Source: an uncultured Thermoanaerobaculia bacterium (GTDB lineage Bacteria; Acidobacteriota; Thermoanaerobaculia; Multivoradales; Multivoraceae). Taken from it: a DNA stretch of 64,000 nt. The number at the start of each line of letters is the position of its first letter. The first letter of the stretch is position 1. The DNA is taken from contig CATOTG010000004.1 of NCBI GenBank assembly GCA_951813015.1, forward strand, positions 62,001-126,000, read 5' to 3'. A program made the position numbers and the translations under genes. Positions 14,725-24,234 of this stretch are shown piece after piece. The notes under the pieces are model-generated. The model searched no databases and had not been told where the DNA came from. It was given only the letters and a program-made list of their open reading frames with translations.

Positions 14725-14896
14725 ACTCGGATCCCGCCGTCAAGGGCCGGTCACGCCGCTGTTGGCGGATAATCTCGTCGGTTGCGGTCACGGGGCGTCT
14801 CGTCGGGTCCGAATCGAAGCCCGTAGTTTGCCGCCAGTCGCTGGGGAGGGGTCGAGATTCTTGAGCCTTTCCGCTTCGCTTCAGGCGTCGAAACGC

Positions 14897-15848
14897 TCAG
14901 GCGGTCCTTGGGCCGAACGCCTCGCGCAGCGCGATGCAGGCCTCGTCGACCGCCTTGCGGCCGCCGTCGAGGATGGGGGAGAGCTGGAAGAAGACGTGGA
15001 CCTGGCCTTCGTAGTTCGAGAGCGTCGCCTCGATACCGGCGCCCTGAAGCGTTTCTGCGTAGTCTCGGCCTTCGTCGCGGAGAGGATCGAACTCGGCGGT
15101 GATGACGAGGGCCGGCGGCAGGCCGCTGTGGTCGGAGGCGAGAAGCGGCGAGGCGCGGAAGTCGGCGCGGTCAGCGTCGGATCGCAGGTAGTGACCCCGA
15201 AACCAGATCATGTGGTCCTTGGTCAGGACGTAGCCGTTCGCGTTCTCGTCGATCGATGGGCGGCTGAAGTCCATGTCGACGGCCGGGTAGACGAGGAGCT
15301 GGAAGGCGAGCGTCGGACCACCTGCGTCGCGGGCGAGGATGCTCATCACGGCGGAGAGATTGCCGCCGGCGCTGTCGCCGCCGACCGCAATTCGGGCCGG
15401 GTCGCCGCCGAGGCTTTCGGCGTTGGCTGCGACCCATTGCAGGGCGGCCCAGGAGTCGTCGACGGCGGCCGGGAAACGTGCCTCCGGCGCGAGCCGGTAG
15501 TCGACGGAAACAACCAGACAGCCGGCGCCGTGCACAGTTCGCGACAGGCGTAGTCGTGGGTGTCCAGGTCGCCGATCACCCAGCCGCCGCCGTGGTAGTA
15601 GACGAGGATCGGCAGGCCGGCGCCGGCGCCGGCGGGGCGGTAGATGCGAACCGGAATGTCACCGGCCGGGCCGGAACGACAGCGTTCTCCGTGTCCACGT
15701 CGGGGCCCCGACCGAGCATCTCGGCGACGGCGAGATAGCCGGCCCGAGCCATCTCCACGGTTTGCTCCGTGATCGGCGGAACCTGGTTCTCGATGGCGGC
15801 CTGCGCCTGGGCTTCCAGGAAGGCTTGCACCTGGGGGTCGACTGGCAT
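14897..15848 (-). CDS. Alpha/beta hydrolase, hormone-sensitive-lipase family, frameshifted as read
   Basis: This is an esterase/lipase-like enzyme of the HSL (bHSL, GDSAG) group. The oxyanion-hole motif [20 protein letters not shown], the nucleophile elbow GGDSAGGN, the acid Asp region [10 protein letters not shown] and the catalytic His in GQVHVFFQL are all present, but in three frames. Breaks lie near 15670 (between VPARP and [11 protein letters not shown]) and near 15545 (between RELCT and [16 protein letters not shown]). ATG 15848 has CGGAG 8-10 nt upstream and is preferred to TTG 15875. The expected length of about 317 residues fits the family. The substrate is unknown. Confidence 0.82.
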
Positions 15849-16013
15849 CTGCACACTCCGTGGGTCGTGAGACAAAGCGGCTAGACTACGCCACGCCGAG
15901 TGGGCGATTCGTGCGCGACGGCCGCGCCGCTCGCTACGCGTCGACCGAGTCGACCGCCTCTTCCCGCGCTCTTCCGCGGCCAGGGCCGCTTCTTCGGCCG
16001 CCTCGGCTGCTGT

Positions 16014-16640
16014 TCAGCCGCTTTCTTCGGCCGCCTCGGCTGCCTCCTCGGCGGCTTCCGTCGCTTCCTCGGCGTGCTCGACCGCCTGCTCCACGGTCTC
16101 GCTGACGAGATCGGCGAAGCCGCTCCAGTCGGCGCCTTCGACGCTGGCCGCGATCAGTTCGGCGAGTTCGCCCATCTGCTCGCCGAACGCGCCGATTGCC
16201 TCGCCGAAGGCCTCCCAGTCGGCGCCTTCCAGGGCCTCGCCGAGAGAGGCGCCGAAGCGCTCGCCGAACTGGTCCAGGAACTCTTCGAGGCGCTCCCGGT
16301 CGAACTCGCCGTCCGGGTGCTCCATGTCCTCGAACTGCTCGGCCCAGGCGTCCCATTCCTCTTCGTCGAAGGCGTGCTCGAAGGAGGCGGCGAACTGCTC
16401 GCCCCATGCCTCCCAGCGCTTGCCGACCTCTTCCCAGTCCTTGCCGTGGGCCTCCAGTCGGCGTCCTCGAAGCTGCGGCCGAAGCTCTCGCCCCATTCCT
16501 CCCAGCGTTGACCGAGTTCTTCCCAGCGCTCGTCGTGACCTGTATCGGCCTGGTCCTGGGCCAGGAAGCGCTGCGGGAGCGACGGCGATCAGGAGGGCGA
16601 ACGCCAAGGTCGCCCAGCGATGGTGGTGGAGGTTCTTCAT
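16014..16640 (-). CDS. Secreted, highly acidic Trp/Glu helical-repeat protein, frameshifted as read
   Basis: The start at ATG 16640 gives a signal peptide (MKNLHHHRWATLAFALLIAV, then APAAL). After an apparent frame break near 16570 the mature part reads AQDQADTGHDERWEELGQRW, then EEWGESFGRSFEDADW. A second break near 16460 leads into DWEEVGKRWEAWGEQFAASF, an alternation of W-E-E/W-G-E-x-F units about 10-20 residues apart. Further DW-containing units follow (GADWEAFGEAIGAFGEQ, EGADWSGFADLVSE). It ends in an EAAEEAAEAAEE tail. The protein is strongly acidic and predicted to be all-helical. I do not recognise a family; periplasmic or extracytoplasmic location is inferred from the signal peptide. 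Confidence 0.6.
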   Translation of the reverse strand: MKNLHHHRWATLAFALLIAVAPAALPGPGPGRYRSRRALGRTRSTLGGMGRELRPQLRGRRLEAHGKDWEEVGKRWEAWGEQFAASFEHAFDEEEWDAWAEQFEDMEHPDGEFDRERLEEFLDQFGERFGASLGEALEGADWEAFGEAIGAFGEQMGELAELIAASVEGADWSGFADLVSETVEQAVEHAEEATEAAEEAAEAAEESG

Positions 16641-16829
16641 ATGTTCGGTCTCCTTGGCTGTCGGACGAAAAGGGGCGGGCGGCCTGTTCGTGGGCCGTCC
16701 ATCTCTACAACGCGGCAACGCTGCCGGAGTTTCAGGATCGTCCGGAGCGGAAGGGTTGGCGCCAATCTCGACGTTGCTGTGGTCAACTAACGCCCCGATG
16801 GCAACTATCTCCGCGACGGGGGGCATCCG

Positions 16830-18155
16830 ATGGAAGTAGCCGGACACCCGCCACGTTCCCGGTTCGTCATCGAGGGCGGCCCGACCGATTGCCGGGACGC
16901 TGGAAGCGCGCGGCAACAAGAACGCGGCCCTGCCGCTCCTGGCCGCTACGCTTCTGACAGGCGAGGAGGTCACGCTCCGCAACCTGCCGCGCATTCGGGA
17001 CGTGGAAGCGCAGATCGGGTTGCTGCGTCAACTTGGCGCCGAGGCCGAGTTCGTTGATCACGACGCGGTGCGCGTCTGTGCCGCCGGCCTCGGCGACGAC
17101 GATCCGGATCCGGAACTGTGCCGGGCGATCCGGGCGTCGATCCTGCTTGCGGGGCGCTGCTCGCGCGGCGCGGAAGGGTGAGGATGCCGCCTCCGGGCGG
17201 CGACGTGATCGGCCGCAGACGGCTCGACACCCACGTGCTGGCGCTCGAGGCCCTGGGCGCCGACGTCACGCTCTGTCCCCGCGGCGGTCTCGAGTGCCGT
17301 GTCGAGGACGCCGACGGTCGGCTGCGCGGCGCCGAGATCTTCCTCGACGAGGCTTCGGTCACGGCGACGGAGAACGCGGTGATGGCGGCGTCGCTCGCCG
17401 AGGGCGAGACCCGGATCCTCAACGCGGCGAGCGAACCCCATGTGCAGGACCTCTGCCGGCTGCTGCGATCGATGGGGGTGCGCATGGACGGCATCGGGAC
17501 GAACGCGTTGACCATCGAGGGCGCCGACCGGCTGAGTGGCGCCGACTTCACCATTGGGCCGGACTACATCGAGGTCGGATCCCTGGTCACGCTGGCCGCC
17601 GTCACGGGCGGCGAACTGCGCATACCCAACGCCCGCCCGAAGGAGCACCGCGCCACGCGGCTAGCGTTCGGACGTCTTGGGATCGACTTCGAGATCTCCG
17701 CCGATGGCCGGGAACTGTTCGTTCCGGGCGGTCAGGAACTGAGTGTGCGCACCGACCTTCAGGGCGCGATCCCGAAGATCGAGGATGCGCCGTGGCCCGG
17801 TTTCCCCGCCGACCTGACCTCGATCGCGGTGGTCGGCGCGACCCAGAGTCGTGGCTCGGTGCTGATCCACGAGAAGCTGTTCGAGTCGCGCATGTTCTTC
17901 GTCGATCGGCTGGTGGCGATGGGGGCGCAGATCGTGCTCTGCGATCCGCACCGGGTGGTCGTCAGCGGGCCGTCGAAGCTCTACGGGCGGGACATGGTGA
18001 GCCCGGACATCCGGGCCGGCATGGCGATGTTGATCGCCGCCCTGTGCGCCGAGGGCCGCAGCGTGATCGACAACGTGCAGCAGATCGACCGGGGCTACGA
18101 ACGGATCGACGAGCGGCTGCGGTCGCTCGGCGCCGACATCGAGCGGGTCGGCTGA
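16830..18155 (+). CDS. murA: UDP-N-acetylglucosamine 1-carboxyvinyltransferase (MurA) with Asp at the catalytic Cys position; frameshifted as read
   Basis: MurA catalyses the first committed step of peptidoglycan synthesis, transferring enolpyruvate from PEP to UDP-GlcNAc. The start at ATG 16830 leads to FVIEGG; the frame then breaks near 16890 and continues as [20 protein letters not shown], with the conserved GNKNAALP. It breaks again near 17153, where one G appears missing, and runs intact from 17160 to 18155 ([37 protein letters not shown]). The active-site loop reads [15 protein letters not shown]: Asp (17202-17204) replaces the usual Cys of PGGCAIG. The span of 442 codons matches the family. 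Because the enzyme is essential, the frame breaks are probably sequence errors. Confidence 0.88.
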
Positions 18156-18266
18156 CCGCGTCCGCTTCCATTGGGAACGCGGGCATCCCGCCCGTCTCCG
18201 CATGCCCGGCTTCCCCCGGGCGAGAGCGCGGCGAATACGCTGCGAACGCTGCTAGGGTTCAGGCCA

Positions 18267-18731
18267 GTGGCGGGCCTCTACTACGAACAGTTCGAAGTCG
18301 GTCAACTCTTTGACCACGCCCTGCGGCGCACGGTGACCGAGGCGGACAACGTCTTCTTCACCGCGATGACCCACAACCCGGCGGCGCTTCACCTGGACGC
18401 CGAAGCGATGAAGAACAGCGAGTTCGGCGAGCGGATCGTGAACAGTTGCTTCACGCTCAGCCTGATGGTCGGCATCTCGGTCGGCGATACGACGCTCGGC
18501 ACGACGGTCGCCAACCTGGGCTGGAACGACGTCGTCTTTCCACGGCCCGTGTTCCACGGCGACACCCTGCGGATCGAGACCGAGGTCAAGGACAAGCGCG
18601 AGAGCCGTTCGCGGCCCAACGCCGGCATCGTGACCTTCGAGCACCGCGCCTACAACCAGCGTGGCGAGCTGGTGGCGCGATGTACCCGGCTGGGGTTGAT
18701 GTTGAAAGTCCCGGAGGGAGAGGACGCGTGA
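18267..18731 (+). CDS. MaoC-family hydratase/dehydratase-like protein
   Basis: This hot-dog-fold protein starts at GTG 18267 ([16 protein letters not shown]), 154 residues. Motifs typical of MaoC/enoyl-CoA hydratase-2 proteins include [20 protein letters not shown] and [17 protein letters not shown]. The spacing with Asn-Pro in place of the usual Asp-x-Asn-Pro-x-H suggests the mesaconyl/beta-methylmalyl-CoA hydratase-like branch, which I cannot confirm. It follows murA by about 110 nt and its TGA overlaps the next gene's GTG (GTGA), so it is translationally coupled to the small downstream gene. The longer upstream frame lacks a start with similarity. Confidence 0.72.
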   Translation: MAGLYYEQFEVGQLFDHALRRTVTEADNVFFTAMTHNPAALHLDAEAMKNSEFGERIVNSCFTLSLMVGISVGDTTLGTTVANLGWNDVVFPRPVFHGDTLRIETEVKDKRESRSRPNAGIVTFEHRAYNQRGELVARCTRLGLMLKVPEGEDA

Positions 18732-18985
18732 AGTTCGTTGAACTCGCCAAGTTCGATTCCCGGCTGGAGGCCGAAGCGATCGGCCATGCCCTGGATCAGT
18801 ACGACATCCCGTTCCTGGTGCAGAGTGCCGGAGTCGGCATGTTCGGCATGGGGATGGTCGGGAAGTCGCCCGTTCCGGTATCCCTGTGCGTGCCGGACAA
18901 CCGGCTGGACCAGGTGAAGGAACTGCTGAGCTGCTTCGCCGAGCCGCTTGGGGAGGGCGAGGAGCCGCCGGGCGGCAACGACTGA
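18728..18985 (+). CDS. DUF2007-like small putative signal-transducing protein
   Basis: This protein has 85 residues and starts at GTG 18728, overlapping the MaoC gene stop by four bases, with GGAGGGAGAGG directly upstream. It opens [20 protein letters not shown] and continues [14 protein letters not shown]. This is the pattern of DUF2007 proteins (a ferredoxin-like small fold that begins with a residue-pair 'moving up to a paralogous chain' motif). A short acidic Gly-rich tail follows ([11 protein letters not shown]). Function is unknown for the family. Confidence 0.6.
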   Translation: MKFVELAKFDSRLEAEAIGHALDQYDIPFLVQSAGVGMFGMGMVGKSPVPVSLCVPDNRLDQVKELLSCFAEPLGEGEEPPGGND

Positions 18986-19010
18986 ACGCCTTCGGCGGGT
19001 GGTGGCCAGA

Positions 19011-19078
19011 ACCCGGGGGCGCTATCCGCGCCACCCGTGAACCAGTCCGAGCGCCCGCCATCGGGCGCACGGATGGGG
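19011..19078 (+). repeat. Dispersed twin-hairpin repeat, site A
   Basis: The copy contains cgcgccacccgtgaaccag followed by tccgagcgcccgcc and atcgggcgcacggatgg. It has two inverted repeats: GGGGGCGC-tatcc-GCGCCACCC and GCGCCCG-ccat-CGGGCGC. The same arrangement occurs at 58892-58962 (same orientation) and at 30262-30327 (reverse). It fills the gap between the DUF2007-like gene and the convergent phosphatase gene, so it may act as a bidirectional terminator. Confidence 0.7.
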
Positions 19079-19097
19079 GTCCGGGGCATCCAGTCTT

Positions 19098-19922
19098 CTA
19101 GTCGCCGAGCAGTTCCAGGACCGCGGGCAGCAGCGGCCTGGTGGTACTGAACGCCCGGTCGCAGTGGATCGTCTCGTTGCCGTCCCAGTCGCCGAAGTAG
19201 CCGCCGGCTTCCCGCAGGATGACCGGGAAGGGCCCGCAATCCCAGGCGCTCATCTGCGGATCGACCATGAGTTCCAGCCGGCCGGTGGCGACCAGGGCGT
19301 GGCCGTAGGCATCGGACCAGCCGACGCGGTAGGCGGTGTTCTCCATCATCCGTCTCCAGGCTCTGCGGTGCCGGGCGTCGACGAAGAGCGCCGGATCGCC
19401 GAAGGAGACGTATCCCTCGCTCAGGCTGTCCGTCGAGGCGGACCCGGGCGGGCTCGCCGTTCAGCGTGCAGCCGTGACCGGAGGCGGCCGCCACGGTCTC
19501 GCCGATGCCCGGGAAGTGGGCGACGCCTGCTTCGACCCGTCCGTTGACCTCCAGGCCGATCAGGATGCCGTAGAGCGGCACGCCGCGGACGAAGGAAGCG
19601 GGTTCCGTCGATCGGGTCCACGTACCAGCGGCGTTCGCCCGGCGCTTTCCGAGTCCGCCGCCTCGTCTGGCTGCCGGGCCTGCTCGCTGGGGTCCACGGA
19701 GCTCGTCCCGAACTCCTCGCCGACCACGATGTCGTTGGGGAACGTCTCGGCGATTCGCGAGCGGATCAGCTCCTCCGCGCCCCGGTCCGCCGCGGTGACC
19801 GGCGTCATGTCGCTCTTGAGTTCCGTCTCGACGCCTGGCCGGAAGAACTCGAGGGTCAACTGGCCGGCGATCCAGGCGGTCTCGACCGCGAAGTCGAGTT
19901 CGGCTTCGTATTGCGCTGCCAA
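19098..19922 (-). CDS. Inositol monophosphatase-family phosphatase (possibly histidinol-phosphatase type), frameshifted as read
   Basis: Metal-binding motifs of the IMPase family are all present: VVGEEFG (the Glu site), VDPIDGT (DPIDGT, seen across a break) and MSAWDCGPFPVILREAGG (the C-terminal W-D motif). The N-terminus reads AAQYEAELDFAVETAWIAGQ, then ELKSDMTPVTAADRGAEELI. Breaks fall near 19650, 19590, 19440 and 19350. TTG 19922 is preceded by GGGAG and precedes the conserved region directly; the in-frame ATG at 19997 lies in a repeat fragment and is less likely. The WDCGP and GGYFGDWDG pattern is closest to the HisN-type group, but substrate cannot be decided from sequence. Confidence 0.75.
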
Positions 19923-19978
19923 GGGTTGCTCCCGGACCTCTGCCGCCGGCGGCAGACGTCGCGCCGCATTCGCGCGGC

Positions 19979-20000
19979 GGTGCATCCCGTCCGGCATCGT
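19979..20000 (+). repeat. Short fragment of dispersed repeat flank (site F)
   Basis: tgcatcccgtccggcatcgt differs at one position from tgcatcccgcccggcatcgt in the full repeat at 30242-30261. It lies in the 180-nt gap between the phosphatase and MBL genes. No hairpin module is present. Confidence 0.4.
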
Positions 20001-20105
20001 CGCTGCCCGGTCGAATATAGCCCGACCTGTTCCCTCGTTGCGCCTCGCCGGACCGAGGGCGCTCTGGACCGCTTTCCATGCGCCGCGGACGTTGACCGCG
20101 GGTCG

Positions 20106-21160
20106 CTAGAACGTCTCGATCGTCCGTTCGTCGCTGTTGGCGGGGAGTGCGATGTGCATGCCATCGACGGCGACCACCGCCTCGTTCGGGCGCGTCCTCG
20201 GCTCGCCCGCGCATGAACACGCTCTGTGCCTGTGCCGCGGGCAACGGCGGCACGAGGTGGCTCAGGACCAACAGCTCGACCTTCGCGTCGGCGGCCAGCG
20301 CGTGCACGTCGGCGGGGAAGGTGTGGTAATCCAGCGTGTCCCGGAGCATCGTCGCGGTTCGTTCGTTGCCGGCGCTTGCGAGCGCCTGCGCCGCCCCGCC
20401 GATCAGAGCTTCGGAGAGGACCTCGTGGACCAGGACGTCGACGCCCCGGCTCGCCGCTTCGAGGTTTGCCGAGCGGATCGTGTCGCCGCTGACGACGACC
20501 GAACGGCCGCCGTAGTCGATCCGGTAGCCGACCGCCGGCGAGATCGGTTCGTGTTCGACGAGCAAGGCGGTGATCTTGAGCCCGTCCTCGTCGTAGAAGA
20601 CGCGCGTGGGCGCTTCCTCAGAGAGTTCGATGGGATGGGACGTGGCCTTGGCGGCCCTCCGCCCGGCAACAGATCGGCGCCGTGGTGGGCGATCCGGTAG
20701 GAGGCGTCCAGTTCGTAGGCGGCCTGGAAACCTGCGACGACCCGATCCACGCCCACCGGGCCGTAGACGTCCAGCGGCTCGGCCCGTCCGCCCGTCCAAC
20801 TCGCGAAGACGACCTCGCCGAGTTCGCCGATGTGGTCCGAGTGGAAGTGGTCAGCAGGACGCCGACCAGAACTGCCCATGGGCAGATTCCAGAGCCGCAG
20901 GTTCTCCGTCGAACCGGGGCCAACATCGATCAGGAACATCCGCCCCCCGGCGATCACCGCCGTGCAAGGGCCCGCGCGCTCGGCGCTCTGGCAGCGGTGA
21001 ACTGCTGCCGCAGATGACGACGTGCAGGGCGCCGTCGTCGAGCAGGGAGGACCGGTTGGGCGGCCGCGCTCCGAACTGGGCGTCGGCGGCGGATGCGAGA
21101 AGGAGGCACGCCGCGACGACGGCTGACGCGGTTGCGGCCGGAGTGGTGTTCGGGTCTCAT
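20106..21160 (-). CDS. Exported MBL-fold metallo-hydrolase, frameshifted as read
   Basis: ATG 21160 opens a short basic segment. After an early frame break it continues as SAVVAACLLLASAADAQFG, a signal peptide. The enzyme part resembles RNase Z/arylsulfatase-type MBL proteins: HVVICGSSSP, MFLIDVGPGSTENLRLWNLP, the metal motif FHSDHIGELGEV (HxHxDH with one frame break just upstream), YRIDYGGRSVVVSGDT and the final ELLVLSHLVPPLP. It ends near AVVAVDGMHIALPAN with TAG at 20106. At least five breaks are needed. The hydrolytic substrate is unknown; export suggests a periplasmic enzyme. Confidence 0.75.
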
Positions 21161-21432
21161 CGTCGGCCTTTTGAAGTAGCGCTGGACGCCAGGTGCGGGT
21201 GGCGTCGGAAGATAGCAGCCAGGCCCCGGTTACCGCGGTCGACCGTCGCCGGCTCGGGTCCGGCCCGGCTCCCACGGCCGCTCCACCAGGAGTCGCCTCG
21301 TCGCAGGCGCCGTGTTTGGCCCCAGCCCACCTCGCCAAGAGGCCGTGCCGCAGAATCCGCTTCCTCTCGAGGACCCCGCGCCGCGTCGCTTGCCGTGCCG
21401 CGCGAGCCGTGCAAGCTCTAGAATCGCCCGCG

Positions 21433-22640
21433 ATGGCGGAGCAGGCGCTGATCAACGATCCGACCGCGCTGCTCGTCTTCTTCGCCGGCTTCGTCGCGCT
21501 GATCTTCGCGCTGGCGCAGACCCGGCGTTCGAGCGGCTGTTCAGGACCCTGCCGCCGATCGTCTGGAATCTACCTGCTGCCCGTGGTGCTGACCACGGTC
21601 GGCATCACCCCCGCCGCGTCGCCGTTCTACGACTGGTGCACGGACTACCTGATGCCGTGCGCCCTGCTGCTCCTGGTGCTGGCGACGGACGTTCCGGCGA
21701 TCAAGCGCTTGGGACCGCTGGCGGCGGCGATGCTTCTCGCCGGCTCCGTCGGCATCGTGATCGGCGGCCCGATCGCCCTGGCGATGTTCCAGCCCTTCCT
21801 CGACCCGCAGGCCTGGAAGGGTCTGGCGGCCCTCTCGGGCTCTGGATCGGCGGCCTCTCGAACATGATCGCGATCAAGGAGGGCGTCGGTGCTCCGGACG
21901 ACATCTTCGCTCCGATGATCATCGTCGACTCGGTCGTCGGCTACGGCTGGATGTCGATCATCATCCTGCTGAGCGGCCACCAGAACCGGATCGACCGCCG
22001 TCACCGGGCACGGCGCGAGGAACTCGACCGGCTGAACGTGCGGCTGCTGAAGGTCCGGAAGGAGAAGGCCCGACCGATCACCCTGCCGGCCTTCGCCACG
22101 ATGCTCGGCGTCGGCCTGGTCGGGAGCTGGCTGTGCATGCGGGGCGGCGAGCTGTTGCCGCAGGTGGGTTCCGTGCTCTCGCACTTCACCTGGGGCATCC
22201 TGCTCGTCGTGGCGTTCGGCCTGGGACTGTCCTTCACGCCGATTCGCCGCCTGGACCACCGGGGCGCAACCCCGGTGGCCTACGGCGGCCTCTACCTGAT
22301 GGTCGCGACGATGGGCGCCGGCGGCAACCTGGCCGCGATCGCCGAGGCGCCCTTCGTCCTCGCGGTCGGCGCGGTGTGGATCGGCATCCACGTGGCCTGT
22401 CTGTACGTCGCCATGCGCCTGCTGCGGGCGCCGCTGTTCCTGTTCGCCACCGGCAGCATGGGCAACGTCGGCGGCGTGATCTCGACGCCTGTGGTTGCGG
22501 GCGTCTTCCAGCCCGCCCTGGCCGCGGTCGGCGTGCTGATGGGCGTGCTCGGCAACCTGGTCGGTACGCCGCTGGGGCTCCTGTGCGCTCAGCTCATGGC
22601 TTGGGTGGCGCGGGCCTACCACGGCGCGGCCTCGCTGTAG
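21433..22640 (+). CDS. DUF819-family integral membrane protein, frameshifted as read
   Basis: This polytopic membrane protein of about 400 residues starts MAEQALINDPTALLVFFAGF at 21433. Family-like blocks are AFERLFRTLPPIVW, YLLPVVLTTVGITPAASPFY and GGLSNMIAIKEGVGAPDDIF, the last followed by APMIIVDSVVGYGWM. Conserved later segments are GGNLAAIAEAP and GSMGNVGGVISTPVVAGVFQ. DUF819 (YjcL-like) proteins resemble carboxylate/glutamate-type antiporters, but the substrate is unknown. Breaks near 21510, 21560 and 21843 are compensating single-base changes; 21850 to the stop is intact. Confidence 0.75.
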
Positions 22641-22651
22641 CTGCAGGCGGC

Positions 22652-22674
22652 GGCGAGGCCGGATCCGCCTCGCC
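22652..22674 (+). terminator. Hairpin after DUF819 gene, possible terminator
   Basis: GGCGAGGC-cggatcc-GCCTCGCC forms a perfect 8-bp stem with a 7-nt loop, 11 nt past the stop. No U-run follows, as is common in GC-rich genomes, so intrinsic termination is uncertain. Confidence 0.4.
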
Positions 22675-22714
22675 GACGACGGTGTGATTCGCGTCAGCGA
22701 GTAGGATCGTCGGC

Positions 22715-23317
22715 ATGACGATGGCCGTGCGAAGCACGAGTGCGGAGGGGACGCCGCCAGTCATGCCCGCCAGACGGTTGTTCACCGTGGACGACTACCA
22801 CGCGATGGCGCGGGCGGGAATCCTGGGCGAAGACGACCGGGTCGAGCTCATCGAAGGAGAAATCGTCGTGATGTCCCCCGTCGGCAGCCGCCACGCGGCC
22901 TGTGTCGACATCCTTGCCGAGTTGCTCATCCGCGCGGTTGACCACCGCACCGCCATCCGGGTTCAGAGCCCGGTCCGTCTCGACGACTCCACGGAGCCTG
23001 AGCCCGACGTAACCGTGCTCGTCAGACGCGACGACGCGTACAGCGAACGTCTCCCACAGCCCGAAGACGTGCTCCTGGCCATCGAGGTCTCGGACACGAC
23101 CCTCGACTACGATCGCCGAGTCAAGGCGCTTCTCTATGCCCGCCATGGCTTACGGCAGTTCTGGCTGGTCGATCTGGGCAGTCGCACTATCGAAGTGCAC
23201 CGCGCGCCTGGGCCGGAAGGCTATGGGGAGCGCTCGGTCCACGACGATGGCGATCGCCTGGAGGTGCCGGGCGTGGAGATCGATCTCGAAGTACGGGCGC
23301 TGTTTCCGTACCGGTAG
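22715..23317 (+). CDS. Uma2-family (DUF820) putative endonuclease
   Basis: This protein has 200 residues and starts at ATG 22715. Uma2 features are clear: [20 protein letters not shown] then RVELIEGEIVVMSPVGSRHA; PDVTVLVRRDDAYSER; VLLAIEVSDTTLDYDRRVK then ALLYARHGLRQFWLVDL; and VPGVEIDLEVRALFP. The PD-(D/E)xK core is formed by Glu of ELIEGE, EPDV and the EVSDTTLDYDR...K segment. The family is abundant in cyanobacteria, Chloroflexi and other GC-rich environmental genomes; activity is presumed nucleolytic but largely unproven. A broken second copy lies at 27845-28032. Confidence 0.85.
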   Translation: MTMAVRSTSAEGTPPVMPARRLFTVDDYHAMARAGILGEDDRVELIEGEIVVMSPVGSRHAACVDILAELLIRAVDHRTAIRVQSPVRLDDSTEPEPDVTVLVRRDDAYSERLPQPEDVLLAIEVSDTTLDYDRRVKALLYARHGLRQFWLVDLGSRTIEVHRAPGPEGYGERSVHDDGDRLEVPGVEIDLEVRALFPYR

Positions 23318-23329
23318 AGTGCCGGTGGC

Positions 23330-23660
23330 CGCGGCAGCTATGTGGCGGGTTCGCGATCTTGCGAGCATCTTCCGAACGCATCTCGAGGATCGGCTTCTGG
23401 TGGTGGCGAAGCGATCTCGTGCGTATCTCATCGTCGGGAAGATAGGCATCGGACACATCCGTGACGATCTGGAAGGAGCGAGGCCTGGTGCGGACGAGGA
23501 ACCGCCCCGGGAGCCCGCGGTCGGGGTCCAGATGCCTCCAGGCATGGCGGACCTGCCCGGCCTTCGGTCGGCAGAAAGATGACGAATGCGCCGGGATCCG
23601 GCGATTCCGTGTCCTGGACCGCCACACCGTTCCTGGAATCGCCACCATCAGCTTCAAGGC
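23330..23660 (-). pseudogene. Possible degraded or frameshifted minus-strand gene, unrecognised
   Basis: Three frames on the minus strand each give a protein-like stretch in succession: AVQDTESPDPGAFVIFLPTE, then KAGQVRHAWRHLDPDRG, then RSFQIVTDVSDAYLPDDEIR followed by ILEMRSEDARKIANPP. This suggests one small gene broken by indels rather than random sequence, but I recognise no family and no clear start. Treat as a hint only. Confidence 0.25.
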
Positions 23661-23694
23661 AGTTCGGGCAGTTCCGCCAGGACCGCGCCCGGGA

Positions 23695-24234
23695 TCAGAC
23701 GGCGCTCGGCTCGACCGGGTCGGCGGAGGCCGGCGCGGCGCCGCTGCCGTTGGTCGTCAGAGCCCTGAAGAGATCGATCTCGGTCTTGCAGGTCTTGACC
23801 ACCCAGGCGATGACGGCAGCGTCGTCAAGGAAGCCCGCCACCGGGATGAAGTCCGGGATGACGTCGATGGGAATCACGAAGTAGAGGACGGCGCCGGCGA
23901 TGAGAATCAGGGTTTCCTTCCTGACGCGGTAACAGCCCCGGGCGACGGCTCGAAGCAGCTCGAACATCGTCTTGAGGTCTTCGATGACTCCGGCGAGGGG
24001 ACGGGATGAAGCGCCAGTGGCGTTCGCCTTTTCTCTTGCTTCCTCGACCATTTCCCGGAGCTTGTCGGGCGACTTGACGAGTTCGGCGGCGCGGTTGCGG
24101 GCGTGAAGCGGGAGTTCCATCTCCCCGGCCTGCCGGCTTGTCTCGGCCGGCGTGCCAGCTGGCGCCTCGCTGGCGCCGTTCTCGTTCTGAGTGCGCGAAG
24201 CCGCGCCTTCATCTAACTCCCGATCGGGTGCCAT
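23695..24234 (-). CDS. YkvA-family (DUF1232) membrane protein
   Basis: This protein has 179 residues. A variable hydrophilic N-terminus (to about residue 110) precedes the DUF1232 domain. That domain holds LILIAGAVLYFVIPIDVIPD and FIPVAGFLDDAAVIAWVVK, including the conserved PxDxIPDFIP signature. The function of the family is unknown; it is a small inner-membrane protein. Its ATG lies 22 nt inside the end of the upstream ALDH-like gene, so it is translationally linked to the deoC operon. Confidence 0.85.
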   Translation of the reverse strand: MAPDRELDEGAASRTQNENGASEAPAGTPAETSRQAGEMELPLHARNRAAELVKSPDKLREMVEEAREKANATGASSRPLAGVIEDLKTMFELLRAVARGCYRVRKETLILIAGAVLYFVIPIDVIPDFIPVAGFLDDAAVIAWVVKTCKTEIDLFRALTTNGSGAAPASADPVEPSAV

